A stretch of DNA of 64,000 bases from Dactylorhiza incarnata (GCA_033032865.1 JAWHQI010000028.1:8389001-8453000), one strand, 5' to 3'. Counted from the stretch's first letter, positions 9,403 through 20,788 are shown. The notes: generated from the letters alone by a model not told the origin. Numbers and translations: made by a program.

Positions 9403-10704
9403 AATTTTCAAAGTCATCGTACATGCACTTCGCTAGTGGCGCCATTATCTCCTACATAAGGAGTTTATTCTATATTCTGATCAACAAACCCCGTGGTATC
9501 TCGACTTGAAGAAGAAATTAATCCACCGCCACGCGTGGTGGGTGGAATATATGCAAGAACATCATTACGTTCTCAAACACCGAGCGGGTGTTTAGAACTA
9601 GTCATTTGACGCCTTGAGTCGCTAGGTCAGCATCCTCCACACCATGAGCACACCAGTTGAGCGTCTAGTTTATAATTACCCAGAGTGCTTAGATTTTGGT
9701 GGCATTTATGCTACGCTATCGAGGGGCCCTCCTGACCTATGAGAGGGTTATACGATCTCTGACGGATACTTATTCTTGGGCTCTCGCCTTTGTGTTCCTC
9801 AGACATCCCTCCGAGATTTCCTCATCTGGGAGCTGCAAACAGGCGGAGCAGCATGTCACTTTGGTCGAGGCAAGACGATTAGTTGAGGATCGTTTCTTCT
9901 GGCCTAGCCTGAAGAGGGACGTTATTCAGGTTGTTCGGCATTGTCGATTCTGCCAGACCGTGAAGGGATCTCGTCAGCCCATGAGATTATACACTCCACT
10001 ACCTATTCCACAAAGGCCCTAGGCCAATATTAGTATGGATTTTGTTCTCGGGCTCCCTCGTACTCCGAGGAAGCTCGACTCAATCTTTATTATGGTGGAT
10101 CATTTTTCCAAAATGGCCCACTTTATCCCTTATCGTAGGACCGTGGATGCTTCTCATGTGGCTGCACTGTTCTTTAGAGAGGTATTTAAGTATCACGGGT
10201 TACCCACTTTCATAGTCTCTGACCGAGAAGTTCGTTTCATGAGTTACTTTTGGAAAATGTTATGGAAGAAGACTAGTGCGACTTTGAAGTTCTCTGCCTA
10301 CCACCCATAGACGGATGGTAAAACTGAGGTTGTCAACCGTAGTCTAGAGACCCTTCTGCGTTGTCTTATTGGGGATAGTCCATCCACCCTGGATTCAGCC
10401 CTACCCATAGCTGAGTTTGCATATAATAGTTCAGTCAATAGGACCACAGGTTTGAGCTCATTTCATATCATATTAGGGTATGGACCTAGGAAGCCTATTG
10501 AATTGATTGATGTCCCTCTTGAGTCCTGATCTAATGAGTCTGCAGAGTCCTTTATTCAGCAATGCCTGCACTTCATGAGTCCGTCTGTAAGAAAATTGCA
10601 TATAGTAATGATTATTATAAAGATCAAGGAGATCAGCACTGGAGGGAACAAATCTTTGAGGTGGGAGAACAAATTATGATTCACATACGATCTGAGAGGG
10701 TCCC
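9403..10704 (+). pseudogene. GYP1: chromovirus-like Ty3/gypsy RNase H end and integrase fragment
   Basis: Begins mid-RNase H (KKLIHRHAWWVEYMQEHHY, then a DALSR-like end), then the integrase zinc region (EDRFFWPSLKRDVIQVVRHC and a second Cys), the core with SMDFVLGLP (first Asp), VSDREVRF (second Asp) and KTEVVNRS (Glu), and the AEFAYNSSVNRTTG block. There are several in-frame stops and frameshifts, so it is dead. It is cut on the left by the COP2a LTR and on the right by the ATH1 LTR at about 10704, just after the C-terminal EVGEQIMIHIRSER block. The exact gypsy clade cannot be fixed without RT. Confidence 0.8.
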
Positions 10705-12442
10705 TGATGCGCAAAACAATGACTGCAAACAACAACGGCAAGTGTACCGCATCGAATGTAGTATAAGTTATAAAAACCAAGGTCGTATTAGACTCGGGGC
10801 GGTTGAGTACTCTTACTTCAATAAAATCTCTATTATTCTATCAATTAAAACTTTGGGTTGATTTTGCAAAAAGAAAATAAAAATAAGATTAAAGCAATGA
10901 GTAAAAAGGCTAGCACTCGATCTTGAATCACCTAGGAAAATAAATATAATAAGAACAACTTCTAATTCTCTTAAGAAATTACTTGACCGTGGAGGTTCCC
11001 GAATTATGAACACACCTCTCTCGAGGATACGCTCAACTGAGTTTAGGTTGATCAATCGAAATTTCGTTCTAGAATCAAAATCCCTAAAACTCGCTTTATC
11101 GTAGTGAAGCCCTCTATTGGCTTTTACTCCAATCCGGGAGAATTATGTCATCCTCTCTTGAGGAGTGCATTCAACTCTCTTTATCCTTGAAGTGATCAAT
11201 TCGAATTCAAAACCTCTCGGTTATTAGATTACGAAAACAAGAATGAGAATTATATATCGACAATATAATCTCAAACAATAAAGTTCAAGGATAAATCTTA
11301 AGCATTCTAAGGAAGAGAAAGAGAAGCTAAGGATTAAATCATGAATTATTCATTCCTTGGATCATCTAGATCGAGTACTTATAATATTTTAGCTACTCAT
11401 GGAGATTGAGGAATCAAAATAAATAAAAGAGCACATCATAAAAGAGAGAGGAAATGAGAGAAGAAAAGAACTATTTTATTAAATTGCTAAGAAAGTTACA
11501 AGCTAGGAATTAAAAATTACAAACTATTTTAATTGAACGTACCAATTGCAAGAAGAAAAGGAGTACAATAACTACAAAAACATGAAAATAACGACATGAA
11601 ATGAAAAGTCTAAGTCCTAAAAATTCATCCTTTAAACATCTGGAGAAGGTCCCCTTAAATAGCTGACATTTTGGTGTTACACGCCCTTGGTCACGCCCGT
11701 GACCAGGGCGTGTCGGGGGCGTGATCGGCTGGGTGCGGGAAGGGCGCCGTCTGTCTTCAATGCAGGCGTTTCGGGTGCGTCACGCCCTAGGTCACGCCCG
11801 TGAACTAGGGCGTGTAATCTCAATTAAGTGCTGCTGGCGCGAATCTTCGGCGGGAAGGCGCGCTGTTGAATTTTCGTCTATCTCATCATTTTCGTCGAAC
11901 GCCAGAATATTCGTCGAACACAGCCATGGAGCAGTTCGTCGATCACCTCAATATTTGTCGAACGCAGCAGCCGGGCGCAGTTCGTCGAACGCCAGAATAT
12001 TCGTCGAACGCTGCTCATATCTAGTGGTCACGCCCCCAGGTCACGCCCGTGACCTAGGGCGTGTAACTTTAAAGTTACGTGGTCGGTGTGCTAGCAGAGG
12101 GTGGTGGGTTCCGGCCGTGACTATGATGTCACGACCTTGGTCACGCCCGTGACCTGGGCCGTGTACTTGGCGAACTTTTCATGGAACGTGCCCGGAGTGG
12201 CAGAAACAGGTCTGGAACACTGCGCAGGTTACACGCCCATGGTCACGCCCGTGACCTGGGGCGTGTAAATATATTTTCTGCTCCAAATGTCCAGAAAACC
12301 TGAAAATATAAAATAAACATAAGTTAGCTTATGAAATTAACATAGGAAAGATTTATACGATATAATTTATAAAAATAACATAATTTCATAATAAAATTGT
12401 AATAATACTATACTACAAGATGAGTAAATAAATTACTCATCA
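10705..12442 (-). repeat. ATH1 3' LTR
   Basis: About 1738 bp. The left edge TGATGCGC at 10705 follows the GYP1 coding end directly; the right edge is CTCATCA at 12442. It includes a TATA-like CTATTTAAG on the minus strand (11654-11661) and a long inverted-repeat array upstream of it (11679-12267). Overall form resembles the ATH2 LTR, but the sequence outside the array is different. The left edge is less certain than the right. Confidence 0.75.
11679..12267. repeat. ATH1 U3 array of two motif types (GGTCACG/CGTGACC in CACGCCC frames; TTCGTCGAACG)
   Basis: At least five units of an inverted CACGCCC...GGTCACGCCCGTGACC...GGGCGTG type, near 11680, 11780, 12030, 12135 and 12230. Between 11870 and 12010 lies a second block of TTCGTCGAACG repeats, itself an inverted TTCG/CGAA. 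The array sits upstream of the TATA-like box on the minus strand. Confidence 0.85.
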
Positions 12443-13337
12443 AACACCCCCATACTTACTCGTTTGCTAGTCCCGAGCAAACAACTTTTCATAGGTGTGG
12501 AGAACTTTAAATACTAGAAAAAGAAATTTGAGCTCATGGAATAAAAATGCGAAGTCTTACGCCTACGTGAAGAGATCCTAGTTGAAAGACCTATTCAACA
12601 TAACGATTAGCTTATAATTTTCAAAAATGCGATTTAACATATTGCTTTTACTTTTAAGTTGAAAGCTCGGTAAATTCTCGAATGTTATTCAGGGAGCGGG
12701 TAGCGTGTTTTCTATGATCAATATTACCCAAAATCGAGTTTCGGGATAGCCTCCAAAGAAATCCATCAATGACGATGGCCATAAGCTTGCCCGGTCGCAC
12801 TCTCTCCACTACACATGTATAACGTCATAGCTTAAAGATCAAAAGGACTTTCATTAGGAGTGGAACTTGGCTTAGGTATATGAATTGGGATTGGTAATCA
12901 AAGAGATAAAATATGATGGCTAAGGATCATACTAAACCAAGGTGAGAGTAAAATTATCAAAATTTAAACCTCGCATAAGAGTTGTCATGAAGCAAAACAT
13001 ACAAAACTCTCTTATTTTTCAAGCATAAGGACATGAATAATTTTCTTTATTTTTCATAATTGGCCAACAAAATAATTTTTCACATTTTTTTTATTATAGC
13101 TCCAAATAAGAAATTGCAACTTCCTTATTTTCACAATAGAACCCATTGCAAAATTGTAATAAATCTCAAATATTTAGTGTGATCATGGGGTGGATCTTTT
13201 GGCTTTGGTGAAAATGAAAGGTGGAGGTAGCAAAGGAAATAAGGAAAGGCCCAAAGTGTTTAAACAATGAAAAATTTTAAAGGTGGGAAAACAGGCACAA
13301 ACGATCAAAAGATGGCCTAAATCACTTCTAAAAGCTA
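12443..13337 (-). other. ATH1 non-coding 3' region
   Basis: No coding seen on either strand. It begins with the polypurine tract (minus strand) and a TCCCGAGCAAACAAC-type stretch like that next to the ATH2 LTR. AT-rich throughout. It ends where a GC-richer sequence begins at about 13338. Confidence 0.6.
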
Positions 13338-13981
13338 TGACGATCTCACCGTCTCAGCGATCGACGAATAAGCGACAGATCTTCCGTTCGACGAAGTTGC
13401 CTCTCAGGTCGACGAACTCAATCCTTCCAGCCAGATTCAAGCAGATTACCTGAGTTCAACGAAACCCGAGATCTCGGCAGGGCGAGCCAGAATGAGCTCG
13501 CCAAGCCAACCCGATCTCGCAGAGGCGGGTAGGATTCTCGCGTAAGGGTCCGCGAGGATGGAGAAGAGGGGAGTTGTCGCAAACCTCTCTTCCAGGGGTC
13601 CAGGAGTTGGAATTACCCTTCTGCCCCTAGTGGTCTGTCAATAGCCCCTCAGAACAGCGGAGTTTGGCTGTTAGCAGACCAAATTGGGGTGCATATAGAA
13701 AAATCAAGAGGCGGAATCCCGTTATCAGCAGACCAATTCAGGAAAACTATAAATAAGACCCAAAGGGCACCTTTGGAGAGGACTTTTCTTTTGCTTCTCT
13801 CACCTCAGGTCATCCTTGGTTAGCATTCTCAGAGCTCTCCAGGGTGCCCGGGCCTCAGCTTTGGATTTGGAGGGGAAGTGCTCAAAAGATCTTCCGGGTG
13901 TGTTGTGGGTCTTCCCTGCTGAGTCTAAGGGTCAGTGTCTAGTTCTGAGGCTTCAGTCTGTTTCCCTCAAGGGATAAGTAA
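13338..13981 (+). promoter_or_regulatory. LTR/promoter-like block of unassigned origin
   Basis: GC-rich stretch that starts TGACGATCTCACCG. It holds short inverted repeats (CCGTCTCAGCGATCGACG, CGAGATCTCG, GAGCTCGCC types) to about 13530, then a pyrimidine-rich TTACCCTTCTGCCCC segment and a TATA box TATAAATA at 13748-13755. This U3 order resembles the TAT1 LTR (short palindromes, GAAATTACC...CCCCTGCCC, TATAAAAG). I find no clear 3' end, primer site or target duplication, so it is either a truncated Tat-like LTR or a leader fused to COP2b. Confidence 0.45.
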
Positions 13982-15160
13982 GTGCTAGCTGCCCCCCAAC
14001 CTGTTGGGGGCCCCGAACTCCACAGAGGCCATTTATTGGTTTCAACAACCAAATGGTTTGACTTAGCAGAAAAGATAGTGATTTCTCAGAATAAAATTCT
14101 CAGATCCATGGACAAACAGCTCAGACTCTCTGAACAAGATTTGTCCTATGCCAAAAATTATGTCAGCAAGACAGATGAGGTGATAACACAATCAACCAAT
14201 CACCTCCAAGATTATGTCTACTCCACTGCCATGCAGTTGGATCAAGAAGCTGACAGGAATAAGGAAGAGCTGAAAGCAGACATAGCTAATGTTTTCCACT
14301 CTATTGCTGACTCAGTCACTGCTTCCCAATTAAATTCTGAAGTAGTCAAACTGCAAGAGGTGCTGTAAGATGATGTTGAGAATGTTGTCCAAACCCTGTC
14401 TGGCTCAATCTATACAGCTAAACAAGATCTACATCAACAAGTATTTGAAGAAGCCAGAAAGGGGGAGGTTATAAATGCTATTATAAATGCTGACTTAACT
14501 CTCAATATACTGCAAGGTACTAGGCTTGCTCTGAATCTTCCTCTCTTAAATATAAATAGGGCAGAAGATTAGGACTTCCCAAGTCAAGAAGCAATAGCCC
14601 AAAATGAAAATCTGAAGAAGAAAAGAGAAAGATAAAAGACATTACTGGCAGATGAATTCATGCCCAAGCAAAGGGATGTTCAGCACAGAGATCCAGATTA
14701 TGAATATTGGATTGATGACTCCAAAGAAATCATTTTAAATGCCTGACTAAGCCATGGTCAAATTGGAAAAGACATTAATAAGCTCTATCCATCTGAAGAG
14801 TGGATAAAGAATTTAGAAAGAAACATAAAGAGAGACAGGGTTTTCAAAGCTAACATAGTAAGAAAAGATAACCCAAGAAAAATGCCTTCTAGATATATCC
14901 AAAGCCATATCTGTATTTCCAAAGGCAAGAGAATAAAAAGAGAATAGATGAGATTGAGGCTGTAAATGCTGAAAAAGACTCAGCTACTAATCTTCCTGAA
15001 AACAGGATAGTAGCTGCTGAAGATAAGGAGCTCCCAGCTCAGGAAGAAATGGTTGCTGAGAACATGGATGCTGCGGCAGACCAATTGACCTCAGACAAAG
15101 GAAAAGAAGTTGCTGATGACACTCCTGGGAGATCTTCAGCTTCTAAGAAAAGAAAACTCT
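13982..15160 (+). pseudogene. COP2b extra ORF downstream of pol
   Basis: Homologous to the COP2a extra ORF from about 14230. The N-terminal 128 residues (13982-14368) are open and predicted helical (KILRSMDKQLRLSEQDLSYA). They are followed by stops at about 14366, 14569 (Trp to TAG), 14632 and 14744 (Trp to TGA), and a 1-nt loss near 14908 that shifts the RYIPKP block. Conserved blocks EYWIDDSKEIILNA and LYPSEEWIKNLERN match COP2a, and it ends ASKKRKL. No membrane segment is visible. Together the two copies show a real, conserved accessory protein of unknown function. Confidence 0.7.
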
Positions 15161-15553
15161 AAATAAATGTATAAATGTTTGGATGTAAATTGAACTAAAA
15201 TTTATCTGAAATGTTTTAGAATTGAACTATGATAAATTATCTTTTATGCATTTCAAATGAATGAATGGTTAAATTAGTCACTTTATATCCAAAGCTAATC
15301 TAAGCCTTAGCTTAATATTACCCTGTATTGTTGGTTAAATTTGTCTGTGCTGCATTGTCATATTTATCTAATCACACTGTTGGATTGTTAAACTCTGTGG
15401 TTATATGTCTTTCATACTCATTATCTGCTATAATATTTCTAATGAAATGAGTGCGATATGATAATCTCTTAGTAGTGAAGCTACATGTTAAGAATTTATG
15501 GATTATGTACCTTAGCATTGAAGGTGTTCAGCCTTCTTCAAATAGGGGGAGAT
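15161..15553 (+). other. COP2b 3' UTR and polypurine tract
   Basis: AT-rich, no coding, clearly related to the COP2a 3' UTR; it ends with a polypurine tract against the LTR. Confidence 0.7.
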
Positions 15554-16754
15554 TGTTGGGAATTTGACCCTCAATATTCCCTTGATTTGAAAAGGCTTCA
15601 TACTCAATGCTAAGTACAAAGTTGTATTTGATAAACCCCATTTCCTCTCATAGTTATGCAGGGTTTGTTCATACCAGGGTATGAAGAAAGTTCAGTTGAT
15701 TTGCTGCCAAAACCGCTGAGACGAGCTCTTAGTCTCAGCTGAACCGCTGAGATAAGACCAAGAGCCGCTGAGAAGGAGACTGGGCTAGCTAAGCTGCAGA
15801 TAGACAAAATCCACTGAGATAACTGCCTATCTTAGCTGATCAGCTGAGACGGAACACATGCATCCACTGAGACGGGAAGCTATCTCAGCCCATCCACTGA
15901 GACAGATTCAAATATGCAGACGGGCTTTACTTTTGGCACAAAGAGCTGTAAAGTGAAAAGGATGTTCCAATCACTCCCATGCTGTGTCAGGAGGACATAT
16001 GATAGCCATTGAAAGTCGAGAGCATTATAAAAGAAACAATTAGGGCTTTGTAAAGTCTCTCGATCACTAAAAAAAAGAACATTACTGTTCCATTACAGGC
16101 AGCCAAGAAAACCTTCATTCCTGTTGCCTGAAGCTGCAAGGAGAGAATAGATTGCTTATCTTGATCAAGTCAATATAAGGCAAGTTGATCCTCACTCTTT
16201 CTCTGAAGTCAAGGATCAAAAGAATCAAAGTTGAGGCCACTGGACTCATCCCAGATTCAAGACTTCTTCTACAACTGTTCAGCAACAGAAGTTAGGTGTA
16301 TTCCATCTACTTTTGTTATTCATACATTGTTATTGTTGTAGGAATTTAACAATTCTGAGTTGTAGGGCATAATTGCCTGAGTGCAAGGTTGTTTAGCCTG
16401 AGAAGTAGAGCTATGTGTTCAGCTTGAGTGGAGGATCATTGGATGATCTGAGGTAGGGCTATTAAGCCTGAGGTAAGGTTTGAGAAAACCTGAGAGATTC
16501 TGAGGGATCTGTGTTGTAATCTCTTGGAGCTGAGTTTGGAGGTGTTGGCCTTTTCTAACTTTGTGTTAGAAAGGTGAAGGGGGAAAGAGGACTACTCAAG
16601 ACACCCTGTCTTGAGGAACCTCTATAAATCTTGGTGTGGTTTCTGGATGCTTGATACATAACTAACTTAAAATCAAAAAACAGCTAATTTATAGCCAAAA
16701 GAAAAAGAAACCTATTCACCCCTCCCCTCTAGGTGACTAAGACTACATCCTAAA
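15554..16754 (+). repeat. COP2b 3' LTR
   Basis: About 1200 bp, starts TGTTGGGAATTTGACCC. The inverted-repeat array is at 15711-15905, the TATA box TATAAAAG at 16026-16033 and the U5 motif CCTATTCACCCCTCCCCTCTAG near 16710. The end (ACATCCTAAA) has lost the canonical ACA, so the right edge is set by comparison with COP2a and by the start of GYP2 coding. Confidence 0.85.
15711..15905. repeat. COP2b U3 inverted-repeat array (CCGCTGAGAC / GTCTCAG)
   Basis: About eight CCGCTGAGA(C/T) or CCACTGAGAC units with inverted CTCAG partners, ending about 120 bp upstream of the TATA box. It is longer than the COP2a array (about 195 against 130 bp). Confidence 0.82.
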
Positions 16755-16760
16755 AAAACT

Positions 16761-17757
16761 ATCACAAGCTACCACCTCGGAGGGAGGTGGAACACAAGAT
16801 CGAGCTGGAGCTAGGGACAAAGCCACCCGCCAAGGCAACATATAGGATGGCTCCCCTGAATTTGAGGAGTTGAGGAAGCAACTTCAAGTTCAACTTGAGT
16901 CAGGGATGATTAGGCCATCAAAGGCGCCATTTGGTGCCCCGGTGGTCTTCCAAAAGAAGAAGGATGGAACGTTGCAGCTTTGCATGGACTACCGAGAACT
17001 AAACAAGGCGACAATCAAGAACAAGTATCCTATCCCTCTCATTGTGGATCTCTTTGAAATGCTTGGGAAGGCGAGGATCTACTCCAATTTGGATTTGAAA
17101 AAGGGATATCATCATGTGTGGATTTTAGAGGGGGACGAGACTAAGACCACTTGCATCACAAGGTACGGATCATTCGAATGGTTGGTAATGCCTTTCGGTT
17201 TAACCAATGCACCGACAACTTTCTGCACTTTGATGAACCAAATATTCCACCCATACTTGGATAAATTTGTGGTGGTGTACTTGGATGACATAGTGGTGTA
17301 CAACGACACCATAGAGGAGCATGCCAAGCACCTTGGCTTTGTGTTCCAAGCATTATGGGAGAATGAGCTATATGTGAAGAGGTCTAAATGCTCATTTGGA
17401 CAAGAGGAGATACAATTTTTGGGACATGTCATTGGACATGGCCAACTACTGATGGACATGGAAAAGATCAAGACAATTGATGAATGGGAACCGCCAACGA
17501 AGGTACCAGACTTACGATCATTTTTGGTCCTGGTGAACTACTATCGCTGGTTCATCAAGGATTACTCAAGGAGGGCAGTGCCGTTGACGAACCTGTTGAA
17601 GAAGAGCAAGGTTTGGCTTTGGATGGAGGAATGCCAAAGCGCTGTCAAAGACTTGAAGGCAGCGATTTGTACAGAATCGGTGCTTGCTTTGCCATACTTT
17701 AGTAAGAGGTTCGAGCTGCATACGGATGCATCAGACTTTGCGATTGGAGGAGTGTGA
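16761..17757 (+). pseudogene. GYP2 reverse transcriptase
   Basis: Ty3/gypsy RT with most blocks intact: HLGREVEHKIELELGTKPP (in another frame before 16870), APVVFQKKKDGTLQLCMDYR, LNKATIKNKYPIPLI, TRYGSFEWLVMPFGLTNAP, the catalytic VVYLDDIVVY (both Asp present) and the thumb/connection LRSFLVLVNYYRWFIKDYS. It then enters RNase H with FELHTDASDFAIGGV and a TGA at 17755. A frameshift lies near 16860. Otherwise the frame is open for 295 residues, so this copy is recently decayed. Confidence 0.88.
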
Positions 17758-18055
17758 ATGCAAGATGGTCACCCCTTAGCTTTTGAAAGTCGGAAACTCA
17801 ACGAGGCGAAACAGAGATACACCGTTCAAGAGAAAGAGATGACGGCCATCATCCATTGCTTGCAAGTATTGAGGCATTATCTACTTGGGGGGGGGGGGCA
17901 GTTCACGATCATGCTTACTTCCAGACGCAAAAGAAATTGACCGCTAAGCAAGCAAGATGGCAAGATTTCTTGACAGAGTTTGACTTTGTGTTAGAGCATA
18001 AGGCGGGTAAGACCAACGTTGTGGCTGATGTACTAAGCCGCAAAGCTGAGATAGC
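17758..18055 (+). pseudogene. GYP2 RNase H, frameshifted
   Basis: Continues RT after the TGA: PLAFESRKLNEAKQRYTVQE and EKEMTAIIHCLQVLRHYL. It then shifts frame at a run of nine or ten G (17888-17897) where the catalytic-Asp block should follow, and resumes with QARWQDFLTEFDFVLEHKAG and NVVADVLSRK. The homopolymer is the likely frameshift site. Confidence 0.82.
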
Positions 18056-19542
18056 CGCAATGTCCACAGCTAATGGGGAATTGTTGGGCAAAATTAGGCA
18101 ATGGTTGAAGGAGGATCCTCTTGCCGTGCAACTCATGGGGTTGGCCAAGGAGGGCCAAGCTAGAAAATTTTGGGTAGAGGATAAGCTACTCTGCACCAAA
18201 GGGAGGCGATTGTACATCCCAAAGTGGGAAAACCTGTGGAGGGATCTCATCAAGGAGTGCCATGACACCAAGTGGTCTGGACATCCAGGATAGAAACACA
18301 CTTTGGCTTTGATGGAGGAGTCATATTTCTGGCCACGGATGAGGGATGAAGTGGAGCTATACATGAAGACTTGTCTTGTTTGCCAACAAGACAAGGTGGA
18401 AAACAAGCAGCCCGCGGGATTATTGGAGCCTTTACTCATTGCAGAGCATCCTTAGGAGTCGGTGACACTTGACTTCATCAATGCTTTGCCAAAATCTGAA
18501 TGATGTGGGTCAATCTTAGTGGTAGTATATCAATTCTCCAAGTATGAAACATTTATCCCTAGCATAAGAGACACTACCACGGAAGAGACAACGTGTCTTT
18601 TCTTCAAGAATGTGGTGAAGTATTGGGGGTTGCTGAAGACGATTATCAACGACCGAGACCCCAGATTCACAAGAAAATTATGGAAGGAGTTGTTCAAGTT
18701 GTTGGGATCTAAACTGAACTTCTCTGCTAGCTTCCACCCTCAAACTGATGGGCAAACTGAGAGGGTGAATGCTCAACTCGAATGCTATTTACGGCACTTT
18801 GTAAGTGCTAATCAACAAGACTGGGCCAAGTTGATTGATGTAGCACAATTCTCCTACAATCTACAACCGAGTAAGGCAACTGGAAGAAGTCCATTTGAGC
18901 TTGCAACGGGAAGACAGTCACTTACTCCGCACACTTTGGAGACCACAGCCAATGAAGGAAGAAGCCCGGTAACATGGAAAATGCCTAAGTCATGGGAGGA
19001 ACAAGCGTACATAGCTAGGGCATGTTTGGAGAAAGCGCGCAAACGGATGAAGAAGTGGGCTGATTCAAAGCGACGGATGGTGGAGTATTCAGTTGGCGAC
19101 AACATCATGGTAAAACTTCTACCTCAACAATTCAAGGCCTTGCGTAATTTACACAAGGGTTTGGTTAGAAGATATAAAGGCCCATTTCCGGTGATTGCTA
19201 AGGTGGGTAACGTTTCCTACTGCCTCGACCTACCCGAATCTTTGAAGATACATCCAGTGTTTCATGTCAGCATGTTAAAGCCTTATCATGAAGACCATGA
19301 AGACCTTCAAAGAGGAGCATCTCATAGAGCACCACCAGTGATGACCAAGTCTTTTGATAAAGAGGTGGAAGATGTGCTCACAAAAAAGATTGTGCGGCGA
19401 AGAGGTGTGCAACCTAGCATACAATATTTGATCAAGTGGAAAGGAAAGCCAGAGTCCGAAGCTACATGGGAATCCATTGAAGATCTCGGGTAGCTCAAGG
19501 ACATCATCCAGCAGTACGAGGTGACGAGGGCATCGCCGGGCT
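18056..19542 (+). pseudogene. GYP2 integrase with C-terminal chromodomain
   Basis: Zinc region with His residues (CHDTKWSGHPG) and CLVCQQDK; TAG or TGA stops interrupt at 18291, 18454 and 18501. From 18519 the core is open: catalytic blocks VTLDFI (in the broken part), INDRDPRF and TERVNA keep D,D,E. The GPF/Y-type region (RRYKGPFPVIAKVG) and HPVFHVSMLKPY are followed by a chromodomain, VQPSIQYLIKWKGKPESEATWE (near 19410-19480). A TAG follows, then about 15 more codons to the polypurine tract. In other chromoviruses such chromodomains target integration to particular chromatin. Confidence 0.87.
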
Positions 19543-19647
19543 AGGTGGGGGAGGATGTCACGACTTGGGGTTAGCCTCCGGAGATTTCTAGAGAAATCTA
19601 GGATCTTGGAGTATATTCTTGTACATAGAGTTCTAGAGATTAGTCTA

Positions 19648-19660
19648 GAAGATTCTTGAA
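19648..19660 (+). promoter_or_regulatory. Heat-shock-element-like site in the GYP2 LTR
   Basis: GAAGATTCTTGAA fits the three-unit consensus GAAnnTTCnnGAA exactly and lies 72 bp upstream of the TATA box. Other imperfect TTCTAGA elements flank it. Confidence 0.6.
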
Positions 19661-19732
19661 AGATGTAGATACAGGAAATAGGTAGAAAAGTCTAGATCCT
19701 TCCATCTTTTGGAGGAAACCCCTTTGGGGGCC

Positions 19733-19740
19733 TATATAAG
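19733..19740 (+). promoter_or_regulatory. TATA box of the GYP2 LTR
   Basis: TATATAAG in a GC-rich setting (GGGGGCC before, GGGGGAG after), about 180 bp into the LTR. Confidence 0.7.
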
Positions 19741-19958
19741 GGGGAGAACCCCTCATTTGTAAATCATCCAAGAATTCAAGCAATTTAAGCATTCTTTTTC
19801 TCTTCACTCTTGTTCTCTTGCTCTCTCTTTTAAGTGCTCACTTACTCTCTTCATCTTGCCACGATTAGTGTTGGAGAAGGCTGACTTAGCTAACTGCAAA
19901 GGGAACGGAAAGGAGCTAAGGCCGCACGCGACATTGTCAAGGGGACAAGTCCATGACA

Positions 19959-20788
19959 GTGTAAGCAAACTAAACATACGTACGTGAAAAATAAAAATAA
20001 CTATGTTCGATGCAAATATGAATAAAAATGAGAGAAATAACAAAGGGATGCGACTCAAGTTGCATCACTTTATGTGATAATATGACATAAGTACTGACTG
20101 AACTAACTTGCCCTAACAATTAAGGTTCGTTATAAAGCCTTTTTCTGTATTGCTCTTCAGTCTCCAACCCGATCATCGGGATATCTGGGCTTTTTGAACT
20201 CAGCACGACTGACCCCCCACTATAGTTGATGAACGTTTGCAATCAAAACTGATGCTTCCAACCCTATACGCTACTTCGATCATGAGAATGATTCCTTCAA
20301 TCGATGACACCTCCATGCATCGAACTTGAAATTTTACATTCGAAATATGGAGGTTAGGGAAAAAATATGTTGAGCTAGTTGGCTAAATTAGAGTCAGTTT
20401 ATTAATGGTAGTGGTTGTTGATTCACACATTTAAACTACAGGCTATCTTTTTTTTTTAGCTTATATGAGAGACTTTATTGATTTAATTATTTTTACAGCA
20501 TCATAATAACATGTTGGTTTTTCTTCAAATTTTGTTTTAGGTCAATGAGAGTTAGTTTGCTAAAATGTAAGTTGCGACAAAGTTGTGTTTTTTGAGTCCA
20601 CTTGGTTTGTGCTGAATGCAATTCATGGAAGTGTTGAATGTATTTTACTAAAAATGCATCAGCATTTCAGAGAACTGCTTACCTGAATCGTTGAATGCAA
20701 TTCACTGAAAGCAATTGACTGAACTACATCTACAATTTTGTGAATTGCTAAATGATTATTTCATTATTGGTTTACTTTTATTATATAT
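19959..20788. other. Unassigned DNA between GYP2 and COP3
   Basis: No coding, repeat family or RNA gene recognised. It flanks both GYP2 and COP3, so it is older than COP3, and is continuous with 40539-41153 across the COP3 insertion. The last five bases (20784-20788, TATAT) are the COP3 target duplication. Confidence 0.6.

Larger units (their letters stand above)
10705..13337 (-). mobile_element. ATH1: Athila-like LTR with adjoining 3' UTR
   Basis: LTR-like block 10705-12442 followed by non-coding DNA to about 13337. The junction at 12442 has the same form as in ATH2: LTR end TCA, then on the minus strand a polypurine stretch (GTATGGGGGTG). So the element runs on the minus strand and this is its 3' LTR. 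Neither gag nor pol is present; the internal part ends at the change of sequence character near 13337. Confidence 0.72.
13982..16754 (+). mobile_element. COP2b: 3' part of a second COP2-family element
   Basis: Extra ORF (to 15160), 3' UTR, polypurine tract TAGGGGGAGAT (about 15543-15553) and 3' LTR 15554-16754, same order as COP2a. The left limit is unclear because the preceding block may be another element. The LTR is followed directly by GYP2 reverse transcriptase, so COP2b had inserted into GYP2. Confidence 0.82.
16755..19958 (+). mobile_element. GYP2: 3' half of a chromodomain Ty3/gypsy element (Galadriel/Reina-like)
   Basis: Plus-strand RT, RNase H, integrase and chromodomain, polypurine tract GGTGGGGGAGGA (about 19544-19555) and a compact 3' LTR (19556-19958). 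The RT is truncated on the left by the COP2b LTR. RT before integrase plus a C-terminal chromodomain defines a chromovirus. The Galadriel-like assignment rests on the RAPPVMTKSFDKEVEDVL-type linker and is tentative. Confidence 0.85.
19556..19958 (+). repeat. GYP2 3' LTR
   Basis: Only 403 bp, TGTCA...TGACA ends. It contains a perfect heat-shock-element-like triplet (19648-19660), TATA box TATATAAG (19733-19740) and short inverted repeats such as AGATTTC-TAGA-GAAATCT near 19584-19602. The 5' LTR is not in the window, so ends rest on the TG/CA pair and the polypurine tract. Confidence 0.85.

Noticed and set aside
11721..12152. 143-codon plus-strand frame
   Set aside because: Covers the ATH1 palindrome array and runs antisense to the LTR's own transcription direction.
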